Shown here one piece after another: positions 19,347-27,718 of a stretch of DNA of 64,000 bases. This DNA comes from Streptomyces sp. NRRL B-24484. GTDB taxonomy: Bacteria; Actinomycetota; Actinomycetes; Streptomycetales; Streptomycetaceae. Both the position numbers and the translations under genes were made by a program. A model generated the notes under the pieces. The model ran no database searches, was not told the origin of the DNA, and was given only the letters and a program-made list of their open reading frames with translations. Within the stretch, counting starts at the first letter, position 1. Every line of letters begins with the position of its first letter. The stretch spans positions 1 to 64,000 of the forward strand of contig NZ_JOAI01000031.1 in assembly GCF_000717715.1 (NCBI RefSeq). Reading direction: 5' to 3'.

Positions 19347-19949
19347 TCAGCCCCGGTGCCGGCGGACGGCTACGACGGTACTGAGGTCGGCGGCGAGCGG
19401 CAGGTCGACCGCGCGCAGCGCGGGGTGCTGCAGCCAGTGCAGCCGCGCCCCGTCGGGGCGTCCTTCGAACAGCGGCGGCCAGCCGTCGGCCGGGGTGAAG
19501 TCGTCCACCACCAGGACCCCGCCCGGGGCGAGCAGCCGTTCCGGGTCGGCCGCGGCGCCGGTCTTGCCCTGCCCGCCGCCGTCCAGCACCAGCAGGTCGT
19601 AGGGGCCGTGGGCGTACAGCTCCGTCCAGTCGGCGGCGAGCACCCGGACCCGGGGGTCGCCGGCGAACAGCTCCGCGGCCGCCGCGGCCCGGGCCGGGTC
19701 GCGCTCGGCACTGACCAGGTCGACACCGGGCGCGGCTCCGGCGGCGAGCCAGGCCAGCCCGACGCCGTACCCCGTGCCGCTCTCGCCGATCCGTACCCGC
19801 GCCCCGCCGGCGAGCGCCTGCAGCAGCCGTCCCTGCTCGGGGCGGCAGGAGTTCGGGAAGCCGGCCGTCCGCGCGGCCGCCACGGCCCGGGCGACCCCGC
19901 CCGGGAGGCCGTCCACGGCCCGGTACGCGTCCGTTCCCGCCGTCGCCAT
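19347..19949 (-). CDS. Class I SAM-dependent methyltransferase (O-methyltransferase-like)
   Basis: A 200-residue protein with a SAM-binding fold: RIGESGTGYGVGLAWLAAG stands at the motif I position, VDLVSAERDP at motif II, and DLLVLDGGGQGK and PGGVLVVDDFTP follow. It resembles streptomycete O-methyltransferases that start DAYRAVDGLPGGVARAV. The substrate is not deducible. The next gene upstream, yqeY, is divergent, so the promoter must lie in the 137-base gap. Confidence 0.82.
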   Translation of the reverse strand: MATAGTDAYRAVDGLPGGVARAVAAARTAGFPNSCRPEQGRLLQALAGGARVRIGESGTGYGVGLAWLAAGAAPGVDLVSAERDPARAAAAAELFAGDPRVRVLAADWTELYAHGPYDLLVLDGGGQGKTGAAADPERLLAPGGVLVVDDFTPADGWPPLFEGRPDGARLHWLQHPALRAVDLPLAADLSTVVAVRRHRG

Positions 19950-20086
19950 GCCGGGATCCTCGCACGCGCCCGTCCGGCCCGTCCGGCGTTCCCGCGGGCC
20001 CTTCGGCGGGCCGGGGCGGGCACGGGTGTCCGGGTCCGGGCCAAATTGGTGCGCGGAAAGCGCCCCGGGCTGCGAGGATTTGCGCC

Positions 20087-20542
20087 ATGACGACGCTCAA
20101 GGAGCAGCTGCAGGAGGACCTCACGGCTGCGATCAAGGCCCGGGACGAGCTCCGCTCGTCCACTCTCCGGCTGACGCTGGCCGCGGTCACCTCCGAGGAG
20201 GTGGCGGGCAAGACCAAGCGGGAGCTCTCGGACGGCGAGGTGCTGAAGGTGATCGTCCGCGAGGCGAAGAAGCGCCGGGAGGCCGCGGAGGCGTTCGAGA
20301 ACGCCGGCCGCGCCGAGTCGGCCGCGCAGGAGCGGGCGGAGGGCGAGGTGCTCGCCGGGTACCTGCCGCAGCAGCTGTCGGACGAGGAGCTGACCGCGAT
20401 CGTCGCCGAGGCGGTGGCGGAGAGCGGTGCGTCCGGTCCGCAGGCGATGGGCGCCGTGATGAAGCTGGTGCGCCCGAAGGTGGGCGACCGGGCCGAGGGC
20501 GGCCGGGTCGCCGCCGCGGTCAAGGCGGCGCTGATCGGCTGA
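20087..20542 (+). CDS. GatB/YqeY domain-containing protein
   Basis: A 151-residue cytoplasmic protein with the YqeY fold: TLKEQLQEDLTAAIKARDELRSSTLRLTLAAV, a KRELSDGEVLKVIVREAKKRREA helix and YLPQQLSDEELTAIV. The family is related to the tail of the tRNA amidotransferase subunit GatB, but its own role is unproven. Its last 23 bases overlap the 3' end of the convergent penicillin-binding protein gene, which is unusual for this otherwise standard gene. Confidence 0.9.
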   Translation: MTTLKEQLQEDLTAAIKARDELRSSTLRLTLAAVTSEEVAGKTKRELSDGEVLKVIVREAKKRREAAEAFENAGRAESAAQERAEGEVLAGYLPQQLSDEELTAIVAEAVAESGASGPQAMGAVMKLVRPKVGDRAEGGRVAAAVKAALIG

Positions 20543-22844
20543 CCGGCGTTACCGGCGGAGACCCCCGCGGAGGCGTTGGACGGCCCGCTACGAGGACGCA
20601 GGACAGCCGGGCGAGGACGCAGGACAGAGGACGGAAACGCCGGAGGCCGCCGAAGGTGCCGGGCGGCAGCGTGAAACCGCCGTTGATCAGGCCGGTGGCG
20701 TTGCCGTTCCCACCGTTGCCGTTCCCACCGTTCCCGTTGCCGTTCCCGCCGTGGGCCGGGGACTCGGTGGGCGTCGGGTTGGCCTCGGGGACGGTGACCG
20801 TGTCGAAGCTGCTGCGCCTGGTGCCGACGAGGACCTCGTTCATGGCCTTCTGCCAGATCGGGCCGGGGCCGTCGGCGCCGTAGACCGAGGAGTAGTACCG
20901 GCCGCCGATGCGGATGTTGCGCATCGAGACGTTGCCGCTGGGGCCGCCGAGCCAGACCGAGGTGGCCAGGTCGGGGGTGTAGCCGGTGAACCAGGCGGCG
21001 TACCGGTTGTCGGTGGTACCGGTCTTGCCGGCGATCTGGCGGCCGTCCGAGATGTTGATCCCGGAGGCGGTGCCCTTCTCGGTCACGCCGAGCAGCAGGG
21101 TGTTGATGCCGTCGGCGGTGGTCTGGGCCATCACCTGGGTGCAGTCGGCCTTCGGCACCGGGAGCTTCTTGTTGTCGGCGTTGACCACCGAGGTGATCGC
21201 GACCGGCTTGCAGTACTTGCCGCGGGCGGCGAAGCCGGCGTAGGCGCTGGCCATGGTGAGCGGGCTGACCTCCTGGGTGCCGAGCACCATGGAGGGGACC
21301 TGCTTGATCGGGCTGCCGTTGGCGAGCTTGCCGATGCCGAGCTTGGTGGCCATCTGCTTCATCGCGCAGAGGCCGACCTCCTCCTCCATCTGCACGAAGT
21401 AGGTGTTGACCGACTTCGCCATGGCGTCCTTGAGCGAGAACGGGCCCTGCTCGGAGGAGCTCTCGTTCTCGACCGGCACGCCCTTCTCGTTCCAGGTGCC
21501 GTCGCAGGTGGTCATCTTCGGGTAGGTCATCTGGTACGGCGAGGGGTACTGCTGGTCGATCGGGACGCCGGACTCCAGGGCGGCCGCGGCGAGGATCGGC
21601 TTGAAGGTCGAGCCGGGGGCGAAGCCGTTGCCGCCGCCCATGGCCGCGTCGACGTTGAGGTTCAGCACGGTCTGGTTCTGCTTGGAGTCCAGGCCGTAGG
21701 GGCGGGTCTGGGCCATCGCGAGGATCTCGCCGGTGCCGGGCTTGACCATGGTCATCGCGGCGGAGACCGAGTCGGTCACCTTGACCTTGCTGGTGACCGC
21801 GTCGTGCGCGGCCTCCTGCTTGGCCGGGTCGATGGTGGTGTAGATCTTGAGGCCGCCCTGGCTCCACAGCTTCTGGCGCTCGGCCGCGGTCTTGCCGAAG
21901 ACCGGGTCCTGCTTGACCACGTGGCGGACGTAGTCGCAGAAGAAGCCCATGCCGGACTGCGCGGTGATGCAGCCGTTCAGCGGCTCCTTGTACTTGATGC
22001 CGAGCGGCGCGGCCAGGGCCTCCTTGGCCTGCTCCGGCGTGATGTGCTTGTACTCCAGCATCTTGTTGATCACGGTGTCCCGGCGGACCTGCGCCGCCTT
22101 GGGGTGCAGCACCGGGTCGTACGCCGAGGGGTTCTGCACGAGGCCGGCCAGCATGGCGGCCTCGGGGATCGTGAGGTCCTTGGCGCTCTTGCTGAAGTAG
22201 CGGTTGGACGCCGCCTCGATGCCGTACGCCTGGTGCCCGTAGAAGGTGATGTTCAGGTAGTTGGTGAGGATCTGGTCCTTGGTCAGGTCCTCCTCCAACT
22301 TGATGGCGATCTTCAGCTCCTTGACCTTGCGGCCCAGGCTCTTGCGGGTGGCGTCCAGGAAGGCGTCCTGGTTGTCGCCGGCCTGCTCGACGAAGACGTT
22401 CTTCACGTACTGCTGGGTCAGTGTGGAGGCGCCCTGGGTGGCGGACCCGGCCTCGGCGTTCTTGGTGGCCGCGCGCAGCACGCCCTTGAGGTCGACGGCG
22501 CCGTGCTCGTAGAACCGGTTGTCCTCGATGTCCACCTGGGCCTGGCGCATGATCGGCGCCATCTGCTCCTTGGTGAGGATCGTCCGGTCGCGGTCGTAGA
22601 CCTTGGCGATCACGCCGCCCTTGGAGTCGTAGATCAGCGACGCCTGGGAGAGGGCGGGGGTGGTGAAGTCGCTCGGGATGTCGTCGAAGCTGTCCGCGGT
22701 GTCCTTGGCGGTCAGACCGAGCGCGCCCACGGCCGGCAGGGCCATGCCGGCCACCAGGATCCCGGCCAGCACGCTGGTGCCCAGGAGCTTGATGCCGAGG
22801 CCTGCCTTGTCGAGTACGGAGCCCGCGGGTCGCTCAGTCGCCAT
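20520..22844 (-). CDS. Class A penicillin-binding protein (transglycosylase/transpeptidase)
   Basis: A 774-residue cell-wall synthase. It has a membrane anchor near residues 15-45, the GT51 transglycosylase domain (EDNRFYEHGAVDLKGVLRA, ASTLTQQYVKN, KILTNYLN-type motif, PEAAMLAGLVQNPSAYDP), and a transpeptidase domain with catalytic STFK (FAPGSTFKPI), SVN and KTGTT motifs. The C-terminus is a Gly/Asn repeat (GGNGNGNGGNGNGG) followed by about 40 residues that look non-homologous (SCVLARLSCVLV) and overlap yqeY. The ATG at 22844 is preferred although no strong ribosome-binding site precedes it. It is divergent from wblA, as I recall for S. coelicolor. Confidence 0.92.
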   Translation of the reverse strand: MATERPAGSVLDKAGLGIKLLGTSVLAGILVAGMALPAVGALGLTAKDTADSFDDIPSDFTTPALSQASLIYDSKGGVIAKVYDRDRTILTKEQMAPIMRQAQVDIEDNRFYEHGAVDLKGVLRAATKNAEAGSATQGASTLTQQYVKNVFVEQAGDNQDAFLDATRKSLGRKVKELKIAIKLEEDLTKDQILTNYLNITFYGHQAYGIEAASNRYFSKSAKDLTIPEAAMLAGLVQNPSAYDPVLHPKAAQVRRDTVINKMLEYKHITPEQAKEALAAPLGIKYKEPLNGCITAQSGMGFFCDYVRHVVKQDPVFGKTAAERQKLWSQGGLKIYTTIDPAKQEAAHDAVTSKVKVTDSVSAAMTMVKPGTGEILAMAQTRPYGLDSKQNQTVLNLNVDAAMGGGNGFAPGSTFKPILAAAALESGVPIDQQYPSPYQMTYPKMTTCDGTWNEKGVPVENESSSEQGPFSLKDAMAKSVNTYFVQMEEEVGLCAMKQMATKLGIGKLANGSPIKQVPSMVLGTQEVSPLTMASAYAGFAARGKYCKPVAITSVVNADNKKLPVPKADCTQVMAQTTADGINTLLLGVTEKGTASGINISDGRQIAGKTGTTDNRYAAWFTGYTPDLATSVWLGGPSGNVSMRNIRIGGRYYSSVYGADGPGPIWQKAMNEVLVGTRRSSFDTVTVPEANPTPTESPAHGGNGNGNGGNGNGGNGNATGLINGGFTLPPGTFGGLRRFRPLSCVLARLSCVLVAGRPTPPRGSPPVTPVSRSAPP
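20591..20627. repeat. Direct repeat of 16 bases in the tail of the PBP gene
   Basis: CGAGGACGCAGGACAG occurs twice with a 21-base period (20591-20606 and 20612-20627). It encodes the repeated SCVL residues in the unusual C-terminal tail of the penicillin-binding protein. Confidence 0.85.
20700..20750. repeat. 15-bp tandem repeat encoding the Gly/Asn linker of the PBP
   Basis: The unit GTTGCCGTTCCCACC is present in two exact copies (20700-20729) followed by degenerate copies to 20750. It encodes the NGNGG linker. Slippage here could alter linker length or frame. Confidence 0.85.
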
Positions 22845-23245
22845 GGGGAGAACACTACGTCGCGGATTCCCGTACAGGGGGGCAGGTGTTCGCCTACGCT
22901 TGTCACAGAACTGCGACAGCTTCTCTCTGTTCATCATCATCACTCTTGTGAGTGATGAGGTTTGTCCAATTTGAGTCGGTTTGCTATCTGCTGTCCGGGT
23001 GTGACGAGCGGTGCCTGATTGCGCAGTGTGACGAAAGTGGCCGAAGCGGCCCTGGCAAGCCCTGCGACCTGCGATCACTCCAACGAGTGAGCTTCCGGGC
23101 ACCCATAGTCCGATCGGGCCATCTGAGATTGGGCCCGAAGGGGCTGTTGCTCGCTGCCGTTCTTCCGTAACGTCCTCAACTGGCAGCGGTGAATATGCCG
23201 TTGCCGCCGTGGGGGAGCCCCGATTCGGGAGAGGACGGCGCCGAA
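22845..23245. promoter_or_regulatory. Divergent promoter region of the PBP gene and wblA
   Basis: This region of about 400 bases is much richer in A/T than its surroundings and contains no gene I can support. Its most striking element is the perfect dyad TCATCACTC-TTGT-GAGTGATGA at 22937-22958 (9-bp arms). In-frame upstream starts for wblA (GTG 23189, ATG 23195) fall at its right end, so the leader of wblA may be up to 60 bases shorter than its transcript suggests. Confidence 0.6.
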
Positions 23246-23569
23246 ATGGGCTGGGTGGACGACTGGAGTGCGCAGGCGGCCTGCCGCACGAGTGATCCGG
23301 ACGAGCTGTTCGTGCAGGGGGCGGCACAGAACCGCGCCAAGGCCGTGTGCAGCGGCTGCCCGGTGCGGACGGAGTGCCTCGCCGACGCACTGGACAACCG
23401 GGTGGAGTTCGGCGTCTGGGGAGGGATGACCGAGCGCGAGCGCAGGGCACTGCTCCGCCGCAGGCCCACGGTGGTCTCGTGGCGCCGGCTGCTGGAGACC
23501 GCCCGCACCGAGTACGAGGCCTCGCTGGCCACCGGTGTGGTGCTGACGGACTACGCGCAGGCGGGCTGA
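23246..23569 (+). CDS. wblA: WhiB-family regulator WblA
   Basis: A 107-residue iron-sulfur transcription factor. The four cysteines sit in ACRTSDP, VCSGC and ECLADAL (C-xn-C-x2-C-x5-C), followed by the GVWGG turn and the basic segment ERRALLRRRP that contacts DNA. The sequence MGWVDDWSAQAACR and the C-terminal VSWRRLLETARTEYE match WblA of S. coelicolor as I remember it. In that species WblA promotes development and represses antibiotic production. The ATG at 23246 gives this conserved start; in-frame GTG 23189 and ATG 23195 would add 17-19 residues. Its neighbours (class A PBP upstream, two ArsA-like ATPases downstream) are the expected ones. Confidence 0.92.
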   Translation: MGWVDDWSAQAACRTSDPDELFVQGAAQNRAKAVCSGCPVRTECLADALDNRVEFGVWGGMTERERRALLRRRPTVVSWRRLLETARTEYEASLATGVVLTDYAQAG

Positions 23570-23626
23570 CCGGGCGGCGGACCGACGGTCCGCCCCCGGC
23601 GGCACATCACGACACCTGGCGGGCGC

Positions 23627-24817
23627 TCAGTTCACCGCGCCCGCAGGGTCGATGGCCCCCAGGCGGTCCCCGATCGCCCGCAGCCCGTCCAGGTCGTGCA
23701 CGTCGCCGGCCAGCGCGGCCACCTCGACGATCGGCACGTCCGGATAGACCGACACGAACCTGTCGCGCGTACGGCGCTCCCGCGCCATGATCTGCATCCG
23801 CTCGGCGTGCAGCCTCAGCAGCCCCGCCGCCAGCGTCTCCGCAGCCACCGTCGAGGTCTGCGAACCGTTCTCCTCCAGCGCCTCCGCCGCCGCCAGCGCC
23901 CGCTCCGCGGTCAGCTGCGGCGCCCCGGTGCTGTGCACCCGGTTGAGCACCAGTCCCGCCAGCGGCATCTCGTCCGCGGCCAGCCGGTCCACGAAGTACG
24001 CCGCCTCACGCAGCGCGTCCCGCTCCGGCGCCGCGACCACCAGGAACGCCGTCCCCGGTGCCTTGAGCAGCTGGTACGTGCGGTCGGCGCGCTCCCGGAA
24101 GCCGCCGAACATCGAGTCCATCGCCGAGACGAAGGTCTGCACGTCGGTCAGCAGCTGGGCACCGAAGATCTTGCCGAGCGTGCCGGTGAGCAGGCCCACG
24201 CCCACGTTCAGGAACTTCATCGCGCTGCGCCCGCCGACCTTGGCCGGGGCGGTGAGCAGCCGGATCACCTTCCCGTCGAGGAAGGAGCCCAGCCGGCTCG
24301 GCGCGTCCAGGAAGTCCAGGGCCGACCGGGACGGCGGGGTGTCCACCACGATCAGGTCCCAGCGGTCCTCGGCCCGCAGCTGGCCGAGCTTCTCCATCGC
24401 CATGTACTCCTGCGTACCGGCGAAGCCGGCCGACAGGGACTGGTAGAAGGGGTTCGCCAGGATCGCCTTCGCCCGCTCCGGCTCGGCGTGGGCCAGCACG
24501 ACCTCGTCGAAGGTCCGCTTCATGTCGAGCATCATGGCCTGCAGCTCGCCGGGCCCCTGCGCGCCCTTCACCGGCCGAGGGGTGTTGTCCAGCTCGGTCA
24601 GGCCCATCGACTGGGCGAGCCTGCGGGCCGGGTCGATGGTCAGCACGACGACCTTCCGGCCGCGCTCCGCGGCCCGCAGCCCGATCGCCGCCGCCGTGGT
24701 CGTCTTGCCGACGCCGCCCGAGCCGCAGCACACCACGATCCGGGTCTCCGGGTCGTCGATCAGCGCGTCCACGTCCAGCGCGGACGTCGTCCGCTCCTTG
24801 CGGGTGTCCGCCGTCAT
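23627..24817 (-). CDS. ArsA-like (anion-transporting ATPase family) protein, second of pair
   Basis: A 396-residue cytoplasmic P-loop ATPase. Walker A is CGSGGVGKTTTAAA; the signature lysine of deviant Walker A motifs (KGG) is replaced by Ser. DTPPSRSALDFLD is the switch II region, and a hydrophobic segment VRLLTAPAKVGGRSAMKFLNVGVGLL follows. The family is named after ArsA, but these actinobacterial pairs have no arsenic genes nearby and their cargo is unknown. The start codon overlaps the stop of the preceding ArsA-like gene (ATGA), so the two proteins are made together and may form a heterodimer. Confidence 0.88.
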   Translation of the reverse strand: MTADTRKERTTSALDVDALIDDPETRIVVCCGSGGVGKTTTAAAIGLRAAERGRKVVVLTIDPARRLAQSMGLTELDNTPRPVKGAQGPGELQAMMLDMKRTFDEVVLAHAEPERAKAILANPFYQSLSAGFAGTQEYMAMEKLGQLRAEDRWDLIVVDTPPSRSALDFLDAPSRLGSFLDGKVIRLLTAPAKVGGRSAMKFLNVGVGLLTGTLGKIFGAQLLTDVQTFVSAMDSMFGGFRERADRTYQLLKAPGTAFLVVAAPERDALREAAYFVDRLAADEMPLAGLVLNRVHSTGAPQLTAERALAAAEALEENGSQTSTVAAETLAAGLLRLHAERMQIMARERRTRDRFVSVYPDVPIVEVAALAGDVHDLDGLRAIGDRLGAIDPAGAVN

Positions 24818-25881
24818 GCCGCCCCCTGCCGCTTCAGCTCGCCCGCCAGCCGGTACAGCCCGCCGAGGTCCACGCCCTCGCCCAGCAGCGGCAGCTCGTA
24901 CGTCGGCAGCTTCGCCCGCTGCAGGTCCGCCCGCTGCGCCCGCTCCAGCTCGACCCGCTCGGCGTGCTCCCTGGCCTGCTCCAGCAGCGGGGCGAGCAGC
25001 GGCTCCACGGCCGCCCGGACGGTCTCCGGCTTGCGCGAACGGCCGCCGAGTCCGGCCTCGCCGAGCGCCACCGCGACCTCCTCGCGGTGGTCGCCGTCGA
25101 CGGCCGCCACCGCCGCCGCGTCCAGCACCGGCGGCCGGACCATGTTGACCACCACCCCGCCGACCGGCAGCTGCGCCGCGCGCAGTTCGGCGATGCCGTC
25201 CACGGTCTCCTGCACCGGCATCTCCTCCAGCAGCGTCACGAAGTGCACCGCCGTCTCCGGGGACTTCAACACCCGCATCACGGCCTGCGCCTGACCGTGG
25301 ATCGGGCCGAACCTGGCCAGCCCGGCCACCTCCTCGTTGACGTTGAGGAAGCGGGTGAGGCGCCCGGTCGGGGGCGCGTCCATCACGATCGCGTCGTACG
25401 CGCGGCGCCCGTCCGGGCCCTTGCGGCGGGCCGCCTCGCAGGCCTTGCCGGTCAGCAGCACGTCCCGCACGCCCGGCGCGACGGTGGTGGCGAAGTCGAC
25501 GAAGCCGACCTTCTGCAGCGCCTTCCCGGCCCGGCCGAGCTTGTAGAACATCTCCAGGTACTCGAGCAGCGCCAGCTCGGTGTCGATCGCCAGCGCGTAC
25601 ACCTCGCCCTGGCCGGTGCCGGGCAGTCCCAGCCGGGACGGCGACACGGTGGCGACCTTGCGCTCCTCGTACGGCAGCGCGGCCATCCCGAACAGCTCGG
25701 CGATGCCCTGCCGCCCCTCGACCTCGATGAGCAGCGTCCGTCCGCCCTCGGCGGCGAGCGCCAGGGCCAGCGCCGCCGCGACGGTGGTCTTGCCGGTGCC
25801 GCCCTTGCCGCTGACGACGTGCAGCCGGACCCCCTCCCAGTCGGGGTCGGCCTGCGCCGATGGGCCGGGGGTGCTCGCCAC
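24814..25881 (-). CDS. ArsA-like ATPase, first of pair
   Basis: A 355-residue ATPase of the ArsA/GET3 group with a full deviant Walker A (SGKGGTGKTTVAAA), LLIEVEGRQGIAELFG, and the switch II motif MDAPPTGRLTRFL. The GTG at 25881 is selected: it immediately precedes the conserved domain, whereas the long upstream open frame is shadow sequence. It is cotranscribed with the second ArsA-like gene by a four-base overlap. GET3 relatives insert tail-anchored proteins, but bacterial members of this type have no established substrate. Confidence 0.88.
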   Translation of the reverse strand: MASTPGPSAQADPDWEGVRLHVVSGKGGTGKTTVAAALALALAAEGGRTLLIEVEGRQGIAELFGMAALPYEERKVATVSPSRLGLPGTGQGEVYALAIDTELALLEYLEMFYKLGRAGKALQKVGFVDFATTVAPGVRDVLLTGKACEAARRKGPDGRRAYDAIVMDAPPTGRLTRFLNVNEEVAGLARFGPIHGQAQAVMRVLKSPETAVHFVTLLEEMPVQETVDGIAELRAAQLPVGGVVVNMVRPPVLDAAAVAAVDGDHREEVAVALGEAGLGGRSRKPETVRAAVEPLLAPLLEQAREHAERVELERAQRADLQRAKLPTYELPLLGEGVDLGGLYRLAGELKRQGAA

Positions 25882-26023
25882 GCTCCGTCTCCGTCCTGCG
25901 TCGACCGGGCACCGCAGCGGGTGCCCCCTCCTTGGCGAGGGTAACCAGCCGACGCCGCCGATGGCGGGACCATCCGGGTGCCCGGCCGGATTCATGCCCC
26001 CTTTGTGTCCCACCTCACACCGC

Positions 26024-26055
26024 GGGCCGCCGCGGGCGGGCGCCCGCGGCGGCCC
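26024..26055. repeat. Perfect 15-bp inverted repeat in a divergent intergenic region
   Basis: GGGCCGCCGCGGGCG and its exact complement are separated by two bases. The hairpin lies between the divergent starts of the ArsA-like pair and the DUF4177 gene, so it is upstream of both and cannot be a simple end-of-gene terminator. Confidence 0.85.
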
Positions 26056-26113
26056 GCCCGCGGCTCCCGTGGCGTCGCCGGGCCGGGTGGCCGGACCGTC
26101 TAGAGTCACCCCC

Positions 26114-26272
26114 ATGACCAAGTGGGAATACGTCACCGTGCCGCTTCTCGTGCACGCCACCAAGCAGATCCTGGACACCTGGGGCGAGGACGGCTGGGAG
26201 CTCGTCCAGGTCGTGCCCGGCCCGAACAACCCCGAGCAGCTCGTGGCCTACCTCAAGCGGGAGAAGAGCTGA
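26114..26272 (+). CDS. DUF4177 domain small protein
   Basis: A 52-residue protein. KWEYVTVPLLVHATKQILDTWGEDGWELVQVVPGPNN matches the DUF4177 pattern (a WEY start and a GWELV core). Its TGA overlaps the ATG of the RidA gene in TGATG, so the two are translationally coupled. The function of the domain is unknown. It is too short to be caught by length filters but the coding bias and coupling make it convincing. Confidence 0.85.
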   Translation: MTKWEYVTVPLLVHATKQILDTWGEDGWELVQVVPGPNNPEQLVAYLKREKS

Positions 26273-26742
26273 TGAGCAAGGTTGAGGAGAAGCTGGCCGA
26301 ACTCGGCCTGACCCTCCCCGAGGTGGCCCCGCCGGTCGCGGCCTACGTGCCGGCCGTCCGCTCCGGCGACCACGTCTTCACCTCCGGCCAGCTGCCCATG
26401 GTGGCCGGCAAGCTCCAGCACACCGGCAAGGTCGGCGCCGAGGTGACGCCCGAGCGCGCCAAGGCGCTCGCGCAGATCTGCGCGCTGAACGCGCTCGCCG
26501 CGGTGAAGTCCGTGATCGGCGACCTCGACCGTGTCGAGCAGGTCGTCAAGGTCGTCGGCTTCGTCGCCTCCGCCCCCGACTTCACCGGCCAGCCCGCGGT
26601 GATCAACGGCGCCAGCGAGCTGCTCGGCGAGGTCCTCGGCGAGGCCGGCGTGCACGCCCGCAGCGCCGTCGGCGTCACCGTCCTGCCGCTGGACGCCCCC
26701 GTCGAGGTCGAGATCCAGGTCCGGGTGCGGGCCGGGGCCTGA
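26272..26742 (+). CDS. RidA family protein
   Basis: A 156-residue member of the YjgF/YER057c/UK114 family: VFTSGQLPMVAGKLQHTGKVGAEVT, QICALNALAAVKSVIGDLDRVEQVVKVVGFVAS and a C-terminal VEIEIQVR-type strand (VEVEIQVRVRAGA). Family members deaminate reactive enamine/imine intermediates released by PLP enzymes. The catalytic arginine of true RidA is not obvious at the usual place (VHARSAVGV), so it may belong to another Rid subgroup. It is coupled to the preceding DUF4177 gene. Confidence 0.85.
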   Translation: MSKVEEKLAELGLTLPEVAPPVAAYVPAVRSGDHVFTSGQLPMVAGKLQHTGKVGAEVTPERAKALAQICALNALAAVKSVIGDLDRVEQVVKVVGFVASAPDFTGQPAVINGASELLGEVLGEAGVHARSAVGVTVLPLDAPVEVEIQVRVRAGA

Positions 26743-26811
26743 GCCCCCGACGAGCACCGCGCGGGGGTGGGCCCTGTCCAAGCCCACCCCTGCACGCTTA
26801 GCATCCGGGGC

Positions 26812-27672
26812 ATGGATGATCGCGCACCGTCGGCCCCCATGCCGCCCGGCTGGCCCGCCCGGATCCGTGCCCTCGCGGCCGGCGAGCTGACCCCGGTCGA
26901 GCCCAGGGCCGCGGCGACGGTCGTGCTGCTGCGCGACGCCGCCGACGGACCCGAGGCGTACCTGCTGCGCCGCCGCACCTCGATGGCCTTCGCCGCCGGC
27001 ATGTACGCCTACCCCGGCGGCGGCGTGGACCCCCGGGACGCCGACGCCGAGATCGCCTGGGCCGGCCCGCCGCCCGAGGAGTGGGGCGCCCGCCTCGGCA
27101 CCGACCCCCGGACGGCGCAGGCCGTCGTCTGCGCGGCCGTCCGGGAGACCTTCGAGGAGTCCGGCGTGCTGCTCGCCGGCCCCGACGCCGACTCCACCGC
27201 CGGGGCACGCGACTGGTCCGCCGACCGGGCCGCACTGGAGGCCCGCGAGTTCTCCTTCGCCGAGTTCCTGCACAAGCACGGCCTGGTGCTGCGCAGCGAC
27301 CTGCTCGGCGGCTGGGCCCGCTGGATCACCCCGGAGTTCGAGGAGCGCCGCTTCGACACCTGGTTCTTCGTGGCTGCACTGCCGGCCGGGCAGTCCGCCG
27401 CCTCGCAGGTCGGCGAGGCCGACCGGGTGGCCTGGCTGGCCCCCGCGGAGGCCGTCGGCGGGTACGCGGAGGGCCGCTACGGCATGCTGCCGCCGACCGT
27501 CACCGTGCTGCGCGAGCTGCTGCCGGTGCGGTCCGCCGCCGAGGCCCTGGCCGCCGCGCGCGGGCGCACCGTCGCGCCCGTCCTGGGGCGGGCCGAGGTC
27601 GACGGCGACCGAATGACCGTCCGCTGGCCCGGGTATGACGATCTGACCATCGACGGAGACTTCCCGGCGTGA
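26812..27672 (+). CDS. NUDIX hydrolase (NUDT19-like)
   Basis: A 286-residue hydrolase. AATVVLLRDAADGPEAYLLRRRTSMAFAAGMYAYPGGGVDP opens the NUDIX fold, and the catalytic box is completed by AAVRETFEESGVLL about 35 residues later. The long insert between the Gly-rich start and the REUXEEXGU part is typical of the NUDT19 type, some of whose members cleave CoA derivatives. The ATG at 26812 follows a plausible leader; a start at 26767 would add 15 unconserved residues. It heads a likely operon with a 54-residue ORF and the MBL-fold gene. Confidence 0.87.
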   Translation: MDDRAPSAPMPPGWPARIRALAAGELTPVEPRAAATVVLLRDAADGPEAYLLRRRTSMAFAAGMYAYPGGGVDPRDADAEIAWAGPPPEEWGARLGTDPRTAQAVVCAAVRETFEESGVLLAGPDADSTAGARDWSADRAALEAREFSFAEFLHKHGLVLRSDLLGGWARWITPEFEERRFDTWFFVAALPAGQSAASQVGEADRVAWLAPAEAVGGYAEGRYGMLPPTVTVLRELLPVRSAAEALAAARGRTVAPVLGRAEVDGDRMTVRWPGYDDLTIDGDFPA

Positions 27673-27718
27673 TCCCACGCCGGGCGACCCACCCGAACAC
27701 ACGGAAGGACACTGGCCG

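Noticed and set aside
20591..20750. CRISPR-like repeats
   Set aside because: The repeats are tandem, short and within the coding frame of the PBP, without unique spacers of constant length.
23627..25881. Arsenic resistance operon suggested by two ArsA-like proteins
   Set aside because: There is no ArsB, ArsC or ArsR, and the pair sits beside wblA as in other streptomycetes.
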